60,000 nt of DNA. It comes from Chrysomallon squamiferum (Eukaryota; Mollusca; Gastropoda; Neomphalida; Peltospiridae). Shown piece by piece: positions 41,301 through 52,910 of this stretch. The notes below the pieces were generated by a model that saw nothing but the letters and a program-made list of their open reading frames with translations, did not search any database and was not told the origin of the DNA. Numbering within the stretch: position 1 is the first letter of the stretch; each line of letters opens with the position of its first letter. The translations under genes were made by a program, and so were the position numbers. The stretch is taken from the NCBI GenBank assembly GCA_012295275.1, contig CM022667.1, positions 7,366,794 through 7,426,793 of the forward strand. The letters run 5' to 3'.

Positions 41301-44300
41301 TGGTAACATTGCTAAATTCTCATAACAAAAACATAAAAAATATTTGAAACATCTGTTAAACACAAATGAAGGTTTCTAAAACTATAAAACACTTAAATGT
41401 AGTTTTCCTGCAGAAGAACAAAAGAGACACTCCTAATTATTTTTATCACAAAATATCCTCATTGTGAAACTGGGCTGAGAAAGAAAAACAGATGTTAGAA
41501 TATTTTCACTTTCATGCTAATCATTCAAACAAGTGGGTCACCAAGGTCATGTTACACAAAATTACACTAAAAATAATATATATTTATGTATACTCTCTCT
41601 CTCACACCCACAAAACTTATACTCTTAACACAGTAACACAGTAGGTGCAACACACATATTATATAAAATAAAATAAAAGTATTTGTTTATATAATATTTA
41701 GTTTTTAACTAAGGACAAATTATTTTTAAAATATCTCATTTCATTACCTAGCTATATTGTATTGTTATAATTATCTATATATCACACCATTACAGATTCT
41801 AATTATTTGAGTCATATTATTACACAAGTTGTTACATGACAATATTATACTGATTTAAATGCTATTATCTAAATAATAAAATATCATTTACTTTATATCT
41901 TATTAAATAATAATTGTATGGTCAGTGTTTTTACAAATAAATAAAAAAACTATTTTTTTTAAAATATAAGCAAACCCACCCCACCAAAAAAATGAAGAAG
42001 CAAAGACATTGTGATGAATGGATGTTTAACAACACAAAACACTTATTGGCTGTTGGTGTCAAACTGCAGGTAATAGAAGAAAGAGAAGAGAATATTTTTA
42101 ATTATTATAATTCAGATTAACATCATCAAGTGTTTTACTTACAGATTCTTAAGTGTCACCACACAGTGACTAAAACAGAAATGTGTGTACATTTTTTTAC
42201 CTTGACTAAATCAGAAAAATGTGTAAATAATTTTACCTTAACAAAACCAGAAATTTCTGTAAATAATTTTATCCTGACAAAAATAGAAATGTATGTAAAT
42301 ATTTTTACCCTAAGTAACAAAAATAGAAATGTATGTAAATATTTTTACCCAGACAAATTAACAAAAATAGAAATATATATAAATAATTTAATCCTGACAA
42401 AGTAACAAAAACAGAAATGTATGTAATTAATGTTATCAGTTCAAAGTAACAAAAATAGAAGTGTTTAGTTTTACTTGCTGCTGTTGTTCCCCATTTGGAC
42501 GGCTGAAAACACTGATGACTTTCAACATGACGCCCTGTGCTCTACATATCTACATCTATTTCCTAATCCAAGTTGTGAAACATGAACATCCTGTAACCAA
42601 GTCTCTCACTCAGTGGTCACCAAGTACAGTAAAATAACTAATATTTACATCTGTCTCTATCACAGAATATCAAAACAACTAATATTTACATGTCTCCATC
42701 ACAGAATATCGAAACAACTAATATTTACATGTGTGTCTATCACAGAATATCAAACCTGTTTAAGTTTACATTTTAAAAAACTCTTTTGGTTTCAGAGAAA
42801 ACATAATCTGCTTTTAATTTGTATTATAAAATAACTTTTGTTTTTACATCAGTCACAGAAACACCCTATCACAGAGAGTAGACCTGTTTTAAATTCACGT
42901 GTTAAAATAACTGTTTTTACTTTTGTCTTTCATAAAAAAGAGAATCTATTTTTATTTTGTATTTTGAAATAAATATTTTTTTTACTGTCATCAATGTTTC
43001 TGTCACAGAATATCAAACCAGCTTTAGCTGATATTTTAAAATACCTAATCCTTAACTTCATTTTTCAAACATTGTAGCTTGTAGAAATTACTTTCACTTT
43101 GTTCTGCATTGTAACGATGGCTTTTTTTCATCTAAAGAACAGTTATCACATATTAAATGGTTTATTTTTAGGTCTTAAAATATTTAAAAATAATAACAAG
43201 TTTATGTTCATTTTATGGTTCAGGCTTTAATTTTATTAGAAAATTATTTCTCAGAAAACATAACAACATTAAAACTAGCTTTCAGTTTAGTTTACATTTT
43301 AAAGTAAGTAATCTGAAAATTATTTTTAAAACTTAATTTTATTAAAGAAATCATCATCATAAAGATAACAATATATCCTGCTTTGAATACAGTTTACATA
43401 ATAATAAATTTTAAGTTGATTTCATAAGACGTGACTTAATTGTATCAAAGAAATTACCCATAAGAAAAATGTGTGTTTAGTCTGCTTTAGTTTGTACATA
43501 CACAGTACAGTAGGGAGCAGGGAACAGTGCTATAAGAATCAATTTAAATTAACCATATTTTAATATTAGCCATTGACTGCTATTAGAAGACAGACTAAAT
43601 CAGTTTGGCACAATACAAAGTTTTGAAGCTGGTATCTGATACTACCAGGTTGTTGTAATTAGCTGACTGCATGTTAGTACTGGTAAACTGCCAAATGATA
43701 GTCTTGTGAGGTGACATAATTAAAATAAACATATTGTTTTTTACTTCCTAAGACAAAATGGACAAGCACTGGTGTACTTTTGGAGTGAGTACTGAGGTTT
43801 GCATATATTCATTATACCATGCAACTTATAGCAGCAAAATCGACTGAGGATACATTATACCATTTCAGTCAAGCCAGAGTCACTGGTTAGAATGGGATTT
43901 TACATTATTATTGTTACCATGAGCCTTCATTTCTAGAAATATCCACATAAACATTATGAAAATTAAACATTCAGTTTATTAATCTCTTAGAAAACTATCA
44001 GTAACATTATTTTGTGTTATTTTATATATAACTTATGTTAATATATATATATAAGTAAAATTAATAATAATAATAATAATAATAATAATTTATAAACAAT
44101 ATTAACAACAAAGAAACAAAAAATGTTACTGATCTCAATTAGAAGAACTAATTAACTGTATGAACTGACCATTAAAATCTGTTTATTTTTTTTACTGATC
44201 CAAATTTAAAAGATTTACAGCATCAAGTTTAAGTATGTGAGGAAACCGAATAAATTACTTCCTTTATAAAGAAGGAACAAATGAAAAACACTATGAAGTT

Positions 44301-47250
44301 AAGTATTATGATTTTTACTCTAACATGTATTTAATACAACATTAGGACATCATATGAATACTCTGACATTTAAGATGGTTAGTACTGTACTCATAGAACA
44401 AATAACACCTGTACCAACTACAGTTAAATAAATAAAGAATAAAAAGCTTCATCTTTCCTTTAGAAAAATATTGTTATACTTTTTCTGATATTCTGAAATT
44501 ACATTTCAGTTAATTTGTGTGTAGGCTGTAAGATGAATTTTGTACCAAATTTTAAACAAAATTCTGATGAGTTGTATGATATGAAAACAAAAAAAAATTA
44601 CAAATCTAACTTTGGCTGTACTTGTATAATAACTGACAACAATAGCTAGGGTGTGATTGTTTGGTTTTTAAAATATAATACACTAATAACATGTAATAAA
44701 AAAAACAGCTGTAAAGTGTTAAACATAAACACTGTTATAAAACAACTTCTAGATTATTGATATTAAAATCAAAACAGTAATTGAAAAAGAAGCTATCTTC
44801 TATAAAAGAATTTAATTAATAAATCCAAATAAAAAACTAACACATTATAAAACTTGAAGTGAAAAATGTTGATTGAAATATAATGTTGCTTCATGTTAAC
44901 AACAGAGAATTTAAATACCTACTTGGTTGAAATCCACACTGTCTACATAGAACTGTGACATACTGCCAGTGTATTTACTTCAGTAAAATATATTAATTTA
45001 TATTATATATAGGTAACTTACTTATTGCATGTAATCATATAAAATTAGTCTATCACATGATCAGCTGAGCTTATCTGTATTTACTCGGCCAGGAATGCAG
45101 TAATACTGACAGGTTTATACTTGTCTTACATTATCTACCACGTACTCCTACTGTAAACATTATAGTGTTTCACTAATTCATCAAAACACTAAAATAAAAC
45201 TTAAGTTTTCTTTCTTTAAACCTTTTCTTTTTTTAACAGATTTACTTTTATGAAATTAAATGATAAATTACATGTGTCCAATAAGAACTTTTATTACCTA
45301 ATTAACTGAATATTATCTCTTTATTCAGATGTATTTATTCTATTCACTTTCTTAAAATTTTAAAAGCTTAATAAAACCGAAATATTAAAACAGAAAAATT
45401 TACTAATAAAGAATGTTAATAATAAACAAATAAAACAGTAATAATGTAATCTATGTTTATCAGCTGACAACAATATAAAAATATTACTGTTTACTATATA
45501 AAAATACTAATGTTTACAATACCAACAGTGATTTCTGACTGTTCAACATGAGATTACTTCCTGAAAGTTTGTCAAAGTTCAAGATTTAATCTCTATTCAC
45601 TGCCATGTACAATGACCATAATGATATTCTTTATCCTCATATACTTTTAATATAATTTGAAACACAGATACCTGGATATTGTTATTTGTTTTATGAAATA
45701 ATGCAGATTTACCTGTATGATAGTGTAATCTAGCAGTCTGATCATGCTGTGTTTTTCACTCCTGTTTGAAAACATCACCTGCCCCAAGCTCACTGACACC
45801 CAATTAACACAGGAAAGGTCAGCTAGCCAACCCATCACCAATTAAGGTCAGTAAATACGTAGATATTTTTTTAAATTATTGATTTATCCCTTCACTTATT
45901 ACATTTTATAGTTTTAAACAGTGTTTGTGTATAATAGTAAAAAATAAATAAAAAATGAACAAAAAATATTTTGAAACAAATTAAAATAATTAATTTGCTA
46001 AAAACATGTATATGTAGATATTTTGTGAAAATGTAACACTGATAGAAGGAATGACTGAATGTTTTCTGAATGACACATCAAAAATATTTATTATGTTAAT
46101 TAGATAGCACACATCAACCCATGTATAACAATCACAGATGATAAACAACACAAGGCCTTTATTTGTTTGTTTTACTGTTTAACAGCAAAGACTATATTAC
46201 ATATTTTTAAATCATAAACAACAGCCTTTCCGTATCAAGCCATCAAGTTAGAATGGGTAACTGTGAGGTGAAGAGCATTTCTGCACAGGGCTGGTTTGTC
46301 ACTCAGGTGTACACTGGATTAAAACTGGATTATAACTAAAAGGTATGGTTTCATTTTTACTTTTGATTATTATAGTCATAATAAGTTCTGTATTTATTTA
46401 GAATGAAATCAGTGTAGGCAAACACAAAAATTCTGCAAATAAGTTTGTCACTATACTTTTATTTTTATTTTTCATTTTTTTAAATTCAGGAAAAGAATTG
46501 AACAATAATAGTTTCTTCATTTTCTGCTTTACTCAAATCCTGGATTACTGAATGAACACATAAAACTCTAATATGCTAACTAGTGAACCAGTCTGAAGTC
46601 AGGAAAACATTAATTTTAAAATTTTATAATGTGACATTAACATTAAGCAGCAGTTTTCTCATATGATGTTTCTGTTTTAAGTAATTTTATTAATGATTTA
46701 AATGTTGTGATTTACATTAAGAAACATTAAAATAAAAAGTTTAATTTTCTTCCTTGTAGCTTCCTTGTTTTTATCCACAGATATATGACCAGGATGTAAG
46801 ACCTTTAAAAGAAGCTCAGTAACTACAGACTATTTGTTTACTTGACAGTATTCTAATTTTAGGTGGGTTTTTTAAATTCATGAAAGTGCTTTTTTAATTA
46901 GTCATGACAATAATTTTTATTTTTCCTTATTTTTACATTAAAACACAAATATTATATATATACACACACATACTTACAGTCATTAACAGTTTACTGTGAG
47001 TGTATAATACAAAATTGCAACAGAACATATACTTCCATTTATTAACATTATTAACATTTAACAAGTTTTCTGAAAAAGAAAATACCTTTAAGCCATTAAG
47101 AGAGATTTTATCTACATTTGTAATGTCACATTTTTCCTAGTTGGTTATCTCTGAAGTGATCAGAATGACATTTATCTATTAAATACTGAATGATATTAGC
47201 TGTCATTGAAGTTTGTATTTCTTAATGTATATCTAGCTTGTGACCTCAAA

Positions 47251-47297
<47 letters not shown>

Positions 47298-50200
47298 ACA
47301 AACAAATAAATAAATAACTGAATAGTATATATCCAATTAATAAACTGAAAGTCAGATGCAATTAACATCATACATGTTAGAACAATTAAATTTCCTGTTT
47401 ACATTTGTTAAACATCATAGATTATTTCATGCAGGATATTGTTACATATTAAAGAAGGGGAAAAGAGTAAATATATTCAAAAGCATTTTGTATATAAATA
47501 TAAATGTAAATAGATATGTTATTGTGTGTGTGTGTGCACAGATGCATTAGTGTGCAGGAATAGGAGGATGGTCTGCCTTTGTGCCCAAAATTCAGAAAAT
47601 GTGCAGAAATTTCTCAATAAAACATGCTGATAATTACTTCAGTACTGTCTAAATTATTGCTGTCTAAAGGCATCAATTTGTCAAGCAAATGACAGTTTTA
47701 GTGTCAATAAACAAATACAAATTGCACTTTTTATCACTAAATTAAACTACAAGACTTTGTCATTTCTGTCCTTCTGAAGACAGGTAACATGAACAAAATG
47801 CTCCTTTTTCTACCTGCACCCTGCCCTTTTTTCAGTCTGGAGGAAACACTAGATGTGTGCTTGTTGTGTTGTACACACAAACATATCCACCAGTATATTA
47901 CTGATAAATAAAAACTGATTATATGTAAATTTAACTCACAGCCTCTGTAATGTACATCTGTCTGTTAGGTTCAGAAAACCGAAGACTGTAATTATCCGGA
48001 ACAGACAGTTTCCACCTTAAATTAAAAATAAAAAAAAATTTTAACATTAACAACTACAACAAAAATAAGAGAAGTTACTGTCAAAAACAGACAATCTGTA
48101 TTTGTGAGATAAATTGAAAAATTATAAAGCTTTCACAGATATCAACACAGAACAAACATAATGATGTGTAATAAAACAAGTTATAACACAAGTGAAAATT
48201 GTAAATAACAAAAATAGATGCTAACAAAAATAGATGCTTACTCTGCACATATATCTTGTATAATTTGAGCCAAAGGTTGTTTCTGAAATACAAAAAAGTA
48301 CAAAATAATAATTACATTATCACAGTTAAATAGCTGGCATAGTAAACATTTATTTTCAAAAAGGTTTTTTTTATTTAATTTTTTATTTAATTAAATTTAA
48401 TGTTCAGTATTAACTAATGATATAATTATTACTATTTGATTCAATTAAAAATAGCAATAATTAGAAAATAAATTTCAAACTGTAAATGCATAATTCATGT
48501 TACAAAATTTAATTCTTAAATATATTCTGATTTATTTCATTAAATTTTACTAAGATTAACTATAAAAAACTGGTCTCAAGAATCTAAAGTACCTCCTCTA
48601 TTTATTTCATAAACAAAATAAAAATTAAGGCTAAACATATATTAACATTATAAAAACTAATTCATAATATCAGAAGATTTTTGAATAATTAACAAGCTAT
48701 GGGTCATTCCGTGTCAAATCACCCAATGGTTTAAACCCGACTGTCTCAGATTTTTATGAAACTTGGTATACTTGTTGACTGGGATCCCACAGCACCAAAT
48801 CTGACATTTTAGCTCAATCAGACCAGTGGTGTGGGAGATACGGCCCACGGAATTTTGAGATTTTTGCCAAAAATGGGTGTGACCACCAACCTTAGAACCC
48901 TCATATCTCAGGAACTACTGGGCCAATCTTCATAAAATTGGTATTGTCAGAAAGGCAAAATGACAAGGATACCAAATCTGCCATTTTTGTTTAGTTTGGA
49001 AAATATTGAAGTACCTTGACCTTTTGACCTTTGCTATGACCTTGAAATTGACCGTGTGGATCACGTGATCTTGAGATGACCTTTATTGAAATTTAATCTC
49101 CCACATGTTAACTAAAACATATAAAAGTTTCCTGGGTGTAATATTTTTTGTTTAGCCACAATATAGATTTAAAAAATGCACATACATGAAAATAACACGT
49201 TTACAGCCATTAACATCTGATTGACTAAAACCTGAATGATCAATTCTGGATGCTAGGAATCACCATCTCTCTTGATCATCGAGTAAGACATTGTAGGCCT
49301 ACATGTATGCATAAAGTTCACATATAAAAGTTTCCTGGGTATAATATTTTTTGTTTAGCCTTAATAGAGATTTAAAAAAATGCATACCTGCATGGATGAT
49401 TGATACAATGCATTACAATGTACATTTTCTCTGAGACTAAAAACTCATCTTTGGAGTTAAAACCCACCTGACATGTCTGAAGGAATGCCTGCAGGATATG
49501 AAAAGATGCCAAATGGCACGACATGTTCTACACAATCAGGCTCAAAGGGTTAACAGGAAGTAATGCTTCAGGCAGGTCAGGAACTCCTTTAGATTCCCTG
49601 GTGCAATCCCCATTGAGCACATGGCAATTTGAAGTTTAAGACAAAGAAGTTTCTTCATCTGTATTTCTTTGACAATCTGAAGCTTTTTAAGTTGGACACA
49701 ATGTCAGATGTTGATATATAAACAATATTTTTATTTCATAAAACCTATTAAGTAATTTTATCATGTCATGTGGGCCTTGCCATTGGTTTTGAACAAGGCT
49801 TCAGTCAACAACAGTACAACCCAGTCTGAAATCAGACGTCATCAAGTGATGTACTGCATAATGTATTTGTACACCCAGTCTTCGGCACAGAGTATGAACA
49901 AGGTCTACTTCACCTTAATAAACTGTGATTTATACTTGAGAAGATTGACATAAATGCCCAAGACTTGTGGGCCTTTGGCAATAACACATGTACTCTGCTG
50001 CCATTTTATGACCTGCTTAACTTTACTGAAAGGGTTTCAGGATTTGATTTAATATTTAGGAAAGCACTGACTTTGAATTGAAGGTGCAGGCCAATACTGA
50101 AAATCCTTATTTCTTCCAGGGCTAACTGCAGCTTTAACTCTCCTGAAAATGTGTGTTATCAACACCATCATATCAAAAAGGAGTTGTTGCAAAGTGTAAC

Positions 50201-52470
50201 GGAAAACTGAGGAAATCGAACTCCTCACTCTTTGAAGTGGGATCAAAACACGGGACATCAAGAGTATCATGAACAAGAACGTTTCATCAAATTTTCAACA
50301 TCGCAGAAAAACTGTTGTGATCCCCTTAATCGCCACCCTGAGCAAGCACGCACTAGATCTTTAAGAATTGTTAGCATGGGCACTTACAAATGCTTAGTAA
50401 ATCCTCCAAAGACACTAGTGCCAGGAGACAAGTTGTGCTGTGACTGTCTGATTACCCTTCAGAAATCAAAGGTCCTGCAGAGGATGGCTTTAGTATGGGT
50501 GGTACTACAATGGGAGAATTTGGTGATAACTTGCCAGACAAACCGCTGGTTGTTGTTTCCCCAGAAAAGGACTTTGATTTGAATTCTATTCTGTTGAGTT
50601 TAGGCTGAAACACCTGTCAAACTCCATTCACTAGCACATTCCAGTAAATGAATGAAAGGACAAAAAAAACTAGCATCAGCTACAGTAACATTAAAATGAC
50701 ATCTTAATGTCTGAATCCTACCCAGAGTGTGTGCAAATCTTGATTTTGTCACCCTTTACCATTGAAAGGACAATGAATTGAAGGAGGAAATAATCCAATT
50801 TTATGAAAGTGATGAGAACAGTAGAATGTGTCTGGGAATGAAGGATACAGTGAGCATTTGAAACAAACATAGTGAGAAGGTTAAGCATCAGAAACACCTA
50901 GTTCTCTCAAATTTATGTGAACTTTATGCATACATGTAGGCCTACAATGTCTTACTGGATGATCAAGAAAGATGGTGATCCCTAGCATCCAGAATTGATC
51001 ATTCAGGGTTTTAGTTAATCAGATGTTAATGGCTGTAAACGTGTTATTTTCATGTATGTGCATTTTTTAAATCTATATTGTGGCTAAACAAAAAATATTA
51101 CACCCAGGAAACTTTTATATGTTTTAGTTAACATGTGGGAGATTAAATTTCAATAAAGGTCATCTCAAGATCACGTGATCCACACGGTCAATTTCAAGGT
51201 CATAGCAAAGGTCAAAAGGTCAAGGTACTTCAATATTTTCCAAACTAAACAAAAATGGCAGATTTGGTATCCTTGTCATTTTGCCTTTCTGACAATACCA
51301 ATTTTATGAAGATTGGCCCAGTAGTTCCTGAGATATGAGGGTTCTAAGGTTGGTGGTCACACCCATTTTTGGCAAAAATCTCAAAATTCCGTGGGCCGTA
51401 TCTCCCACACCACTGGTCTGATTGAGCTAAAATGTCAGATTTGGTGCTGTGGGATCCCAGTCAACAAGTATACCAAGTTTTATAAAAATCTGAGACGGTC
51501 GGGTTTAAATTTCTTTTTTTTTTGGGTGATTTGACACGGAATGACCCCTATATATTACTAAGTTGGAGGTATACAATGGTTTAATTAATCTATTAATAAT
51601 TGTGAAAAAAAATTCCTAAATAGTTTGATAAATCCTAAAAGACTGATGATAATCAACAATATTATAATACTCATGAAATTTGTTATGCTATATCCTGTAT
51701 CCATAATTCTAATCCTAACATTATATTATGTTGAAATGAAAACTATTTTTAAAAGCTTTGTTAAGAGAAAGGCAGCTGGATATAATAGTATCTACAGGCA
51801 TTTTCTCATATTTGTTATTTTAATATACTTTATTAATAGTAAAGATTATTAGTAATAAATGAATATATATATATATGAACTTCATCTGTATAGATGCATG
51901 TATATTTATAACTGAACCTCCACATACACTTTACATTTAATGTAACTGCTAAATGTTCACTCATTATATTCATGTACTGCAGTAAAACTATACATACAAA
52001 TAACCACAACCGTAACTGCTGTAACATTTAAAAATAATTTGGAAGTCACCTTTCCACTGAGTCTTAACTTTTTAAATGTTCAACTACATCAAAATCTTGT
52101 TGATATATATCCTAATAATTACACTGATTACAGATCTTTCAAGCTAAAAAGGACCAAAAGTAAATCATATCAAATCTGAAAGTCCAAGGTCTTGATCAGT
52201 TGTTGAATATCATATTCAGTATAATAGTTCTATTAATCCAATAACTGATAATGAATTACTGAACATTTGAACTTTTTTTTTTTTTTAAACATTGCCAGGG
52301 TTGTTATCTGTAATACAATGAGTATAAAAAGTAACGGAGTAAATTACCTGATCCAGTTCCTTGAACTGTGTTTGCTGTCCCTCTTTGGTGATAGCAACTT
52401 TCTTTATATTATCCATATTACCTCGCGATGTTCTTATTGGAACTGAACCCCTTCCTGGTTCCCCCGCCAT
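26977..52470 (-). CDS. ELMO: ELMO1/2 (CED-12) homologue, 21 coding exons, complete
   Basis: Scaffold partner of DOCK1/2/5-type Rac guanine-exchange factors in engulfment and cell migration; acts at the cytosolic face of the membrane. Coding exons, 5' to 3': 52348-52470, 48242-48282, 47940-48015, 41162-41212, 40428-40597, 39862-39961, 36514-36605, 36147-36212, 34651-34729, 34217-34267, 33514-33636, 33298-33420, 32926-33030, 32322-32430, 31837-31973, 31419-31588, 29528-29643, 29103-29204, 28041-28117, 27506-27634, 26977-27129. All junctions are GT-AG and phases join to 2193 nt, 730 residues plus stop; vertebrate ELMO1/2 have about 720-727. Seen by alignment from memory: N-terminal Ras-binding/ARM region (about 20-320), ELMO domain (about 325-490, with TPPGLLALD and LLNKTW), PH domain (about 560-678) and the C-terminal proline motif [11 protein letters not shown] at 711-721. 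The ATG at 52470 is in good context (ATGG) with an upstream in-frame TAA; Met19 aligns with the vertebrate start and is the alternative. Confidence 0.96.
27743..27866. repeat. (GA)n microsatellite, ELMO intron 19/20
   Basis: Two long GA runs separated by ATATTAAGAAAAAGAGAGAT. On the ELMO sense strand this is a (CT)n pyrimidine tract about 110 bp upstream of the exon 20 acceptor. Confidence 0.9.
28041..28117 (-). CDS. ELMO: ELMO exon 19 (PH domain), 3' splice site copied in upstream array
   Basis: This 77-nt exon encodes [19 protein letters not shown] and following residues, matching the PH-domain segment of vertebrate ELMO (ADIKAVVTGKDCPHMKE). The acceptor TTTTCCAG and the first 12 or so exon bases (TGTCAGTTGTTG) are repeated about 14 times in intron 18 immediately upstream. 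Only this copy continues into GACATAAAAATG and an open frame ending at a GTAAGT donor. Confidence 0.93.
28119..28845. repeat. 48-bp minisatellite in ELMO intron 18 with decoy 3' splice sites
   Basis: About 14 units of 45-51 bp, each containing AACTGACACTGG, then AAAAATAAGTTATAAA and a TTGCATAATAACACAA tail. Read on the ELMO strand, each carries TTTTTCCAG|TGTCAGTTGTTG, that is the acceptor and first bases of exon 19. One unit (near 28468) is shortened to ACTGACTGG and has lost the acceptor. In the ELMO reading frame each decoy would lead to a TAA within one unit. Confidence 0.95.
29291..29342. repeat. (CA)n microsatellite, ELMO intron 17
   Basis: About 26 pure CA dinucleotides, transcribed as (GT)n in ELMO pre-mRNA. 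Confidence 0.95.
30040..31408. repeat. AT-rich minisatellite in ELMO intron 16 abutting the 5' splice site
   Basis: Roughly 50 degenerate units of about 25-30 bp of the form GATTACTATATTATTAGAAT followed by GCTCT(A/T), with related variants such as TAGTAGCATACTGTA. The array ends about 10 bp from the donor of exon 16 (exon end 31419): bases after GTG of the donor (AGTAATCTACAGTATACTA) are themselves a unit. On the sense strand the units nearest the donor contain TACTAAC, the consensus branch-point sequence. Confidence 0.9.
34440..34640. repeat. AAT/AAC-rich simple repeat, ELMO intron 9 side
   Basis: Degenerate AATAATAAC/AACAATAAT tracts lying between exons 8 and 9. Simple-sequence DNA only. 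Confidence 0.7.
35430..35640. repeat. Small minisatellite in ELMO intron 8
   Basis: Several imperfect copies of a unit like ATACATAAATATACTCACAG followed by TAACACCATAACA and AATT. It carries CTCAC (sense GTGAG), a donor-like string, in each copy, but no copy is next to an exon. Confidence 0.7.
36216..36366. repeat. (AATAAC)n simple repeat next to ELMO exon 8
   Basis: Runs of AATAACAATAAC with some AACAAC and CAGTAA variants begin four bases outside the exon 8 acceptor (CAG at 36213-36215). On the sense strand the tract is GTTATTGTTATT, so it supplies the pyrimidine-rich part of the 3' splice site. Confidence 0.8.
36514..36605 (-). CDS. ELMO: ELMO exon 7, whose 3' splice site seeded a minisatellite
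   Basis: This 92-nt exon encodes part of the ARM region ([11 protein letters not shown] ... [11 protein letters not shown]), aligning with the vertebrate segment ending LAILESMVLN. It begins in phase 0 directly after TTTCAG, and its first bases are GTAGCG. The acceptor plus roughly the first 15-20 exon bases recur in nearly every unit of the array that fills the intron just upstream (36606-39655). The exon body from the codons for VNPN onward is unique, which identifies it as the genuine copy. Confidence 0.93.
36606..39655. repeat. 47/51-bp minisatellite in ELMO intron 6 (about 60 decoy 3' splice sites)
   Basis: Units alternate between about 47 and 51 bp, with core CTACCTGAAACACACAGATA followed by an AAACTTTAATTTAC segment and a short (CAGTTCACAGTCTG) or long (TCAGTTCACACAGTCCG) tail. 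Read on the ELMO sense strand, each unit holds TGTGTTTCAG|GTAGC plus 15-20 bases of exon 7. A higher-order duplication of 985 bp is visible: the rare variants TACGCTACC and TACGCTGCC occur at 37061/38046 and at 37403/38388. Units at the far end (about 39340-39600) read CTACATG, which destroys the AG of the decoy acceptor. Confidence 0.95.
42160..42445. repeat. About 40-bp minisatellite in ELMO intron 3
   Basis: About seven degenerate units with ACAAAAATAGAAATGTATGT followed by AAATATTTTTACCC. Read on the plus strand it gives a short repetitive open frame; I regard that as chance. Confidence 0.75.
42636..42755. repeat. About 40-bp repeat, three copies, ELMO intron 3
   Basis: Three copies of ACTAATATTTACATGTGTCT followed by CTATCACAGAATATCAAA. 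Weaker relatives with TCACAGAATATCAAACC recur to about 43020, suggesting an older, wider array. Confidence 0.7.
47249..47320. repeat. (AAAT)n microsatellite, ELMO intron 3
   Basis: About 16 AAAT/AATA tetranucleotides with a single AAACAAACA interruption near the right end. Confidence 0.9.
48701..51547. mobile_element. DNA transposon with about 625-bp terminal inverted repeats, in ELMO intron 1
   Basis: The left arm (48701 to about 49325) and right arm (about 50915 to 51547) are near-identical inverted copies; both termini read GGGTCATTCCGTGTCAAATC inward. The direct repeat CTAT flanks both ends (48697-48700 and 51548-51551), consistent with a 4-bp target-site duplication. The arms differ by a poly-T insertion near the right end and a few substitutions, so insertion is not very recent. 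About 50 bp of the left arm (around 49125-49190) is repeated just inside it (49320-49380). The interior carries a decayed transposon protein. Superfamily is not assigned: 4-bp duplications occur in several, including Sola and Chapaev. Confidence 0.85.
50265..50915 (+). pseudogene. Decayed N-terminal part of a transposon protein
   Basis: The plus strand first encodes a cysteine-bearing segment ([20 protein letters not shown] ... PGDKLCCDC) whose spaced CC and CxxC look zinc-binding. After a frame change it continues as an acidic stretch ending in [12 protein letters not shown], and later resumes as [20 protein letters not shown] and, past a [18 protein letters not shown]. These pieces, in this order, resemble uncharacterised transposon-associated proteins from invertebrates, as I recall them. 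At least one frameshift and several stops show it is not functional. The last coding piece runs straight into the right inverted arm, so the element is a truncated or composite copy. No catalytic domain is visible in the left part of the interior. Confidence 0.5.
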
Positions 52471-52910
52471 GATTATTTATTACGAAAATAGCCAACTGGC
52501 GAAATTCAAATCAAATCATAATGATAATTTTTAAGAAATTTAATAGGTTTTTGTTTTCTATGTTGTATGATTTAAGGTTATATTAAATATAGTAAATAAT
52601 AAAGATACATATTTCGGCCTACAACAGAGTGAGTGTCAAAACTGATACGATGACCAAACCTCTTCCGGATAAGAGTTTCAGAATGGTACACGAGAGGGCG
52701 CTACTTCCGGTGCACTTAACTCTACCATTGTAACGTTTGGTTTTTGAAGTTTGTGTTTGTGCTGTTCATTATTCATTTATGACTTAAATTTATTAATTAA
52801 TTATTTTGTAAGCTAGATGATGCCTATATAATAGTTTAATTTACGATAAACGGTGTGTCTTAATGCGTCATGTCAAGTAAAACAACCTTTAACAGGTACC
52901 GATATCTTTG
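52471..52910. promoter_or_regulatory. Bidirectional promoter region between ELMO and TMEM70
   Basis: ELMO reads left from 52470 and TMEM70 reads right, so the intervening DNA must hold both starts. Two ETS/GABP-type motifs are visible: TCTTCCGG at 52661-52668 and ACTTCCGG at 52703-52710, typical of housekeeping promoters without TATA boxes. A possible donor for the TMEM70 5' UTR exon is AACAG|GTACCG near 52898. Joining it directly to 53874 would not extend the reading frame usefully, which supports a non-coding first exon. Exact start sites cannot be read from sequence. Confidence 0.5.

Larger units (their letters stand above)
41213..47939. other. ELMO: ELMO intron 3 (6.7 kb), no further exon found
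   Basis: Apart from the two minisatellites and short (AAT)n and (AAAT)n tracts, this intron is AT-rich and shows no conserved coding segment. A possible cassette near 42480-42530 was considered and set aside. Confidence 0.7.

Noticed and set aside
42480-42530. Possible ELMO cassette exon (acceptor-like CAG, donor GTAAAA) on the minus strand
   Set aside because: The encoded residues have no counterpart between ELMO exons 3 and 4, which already join in phase with continuous homology.
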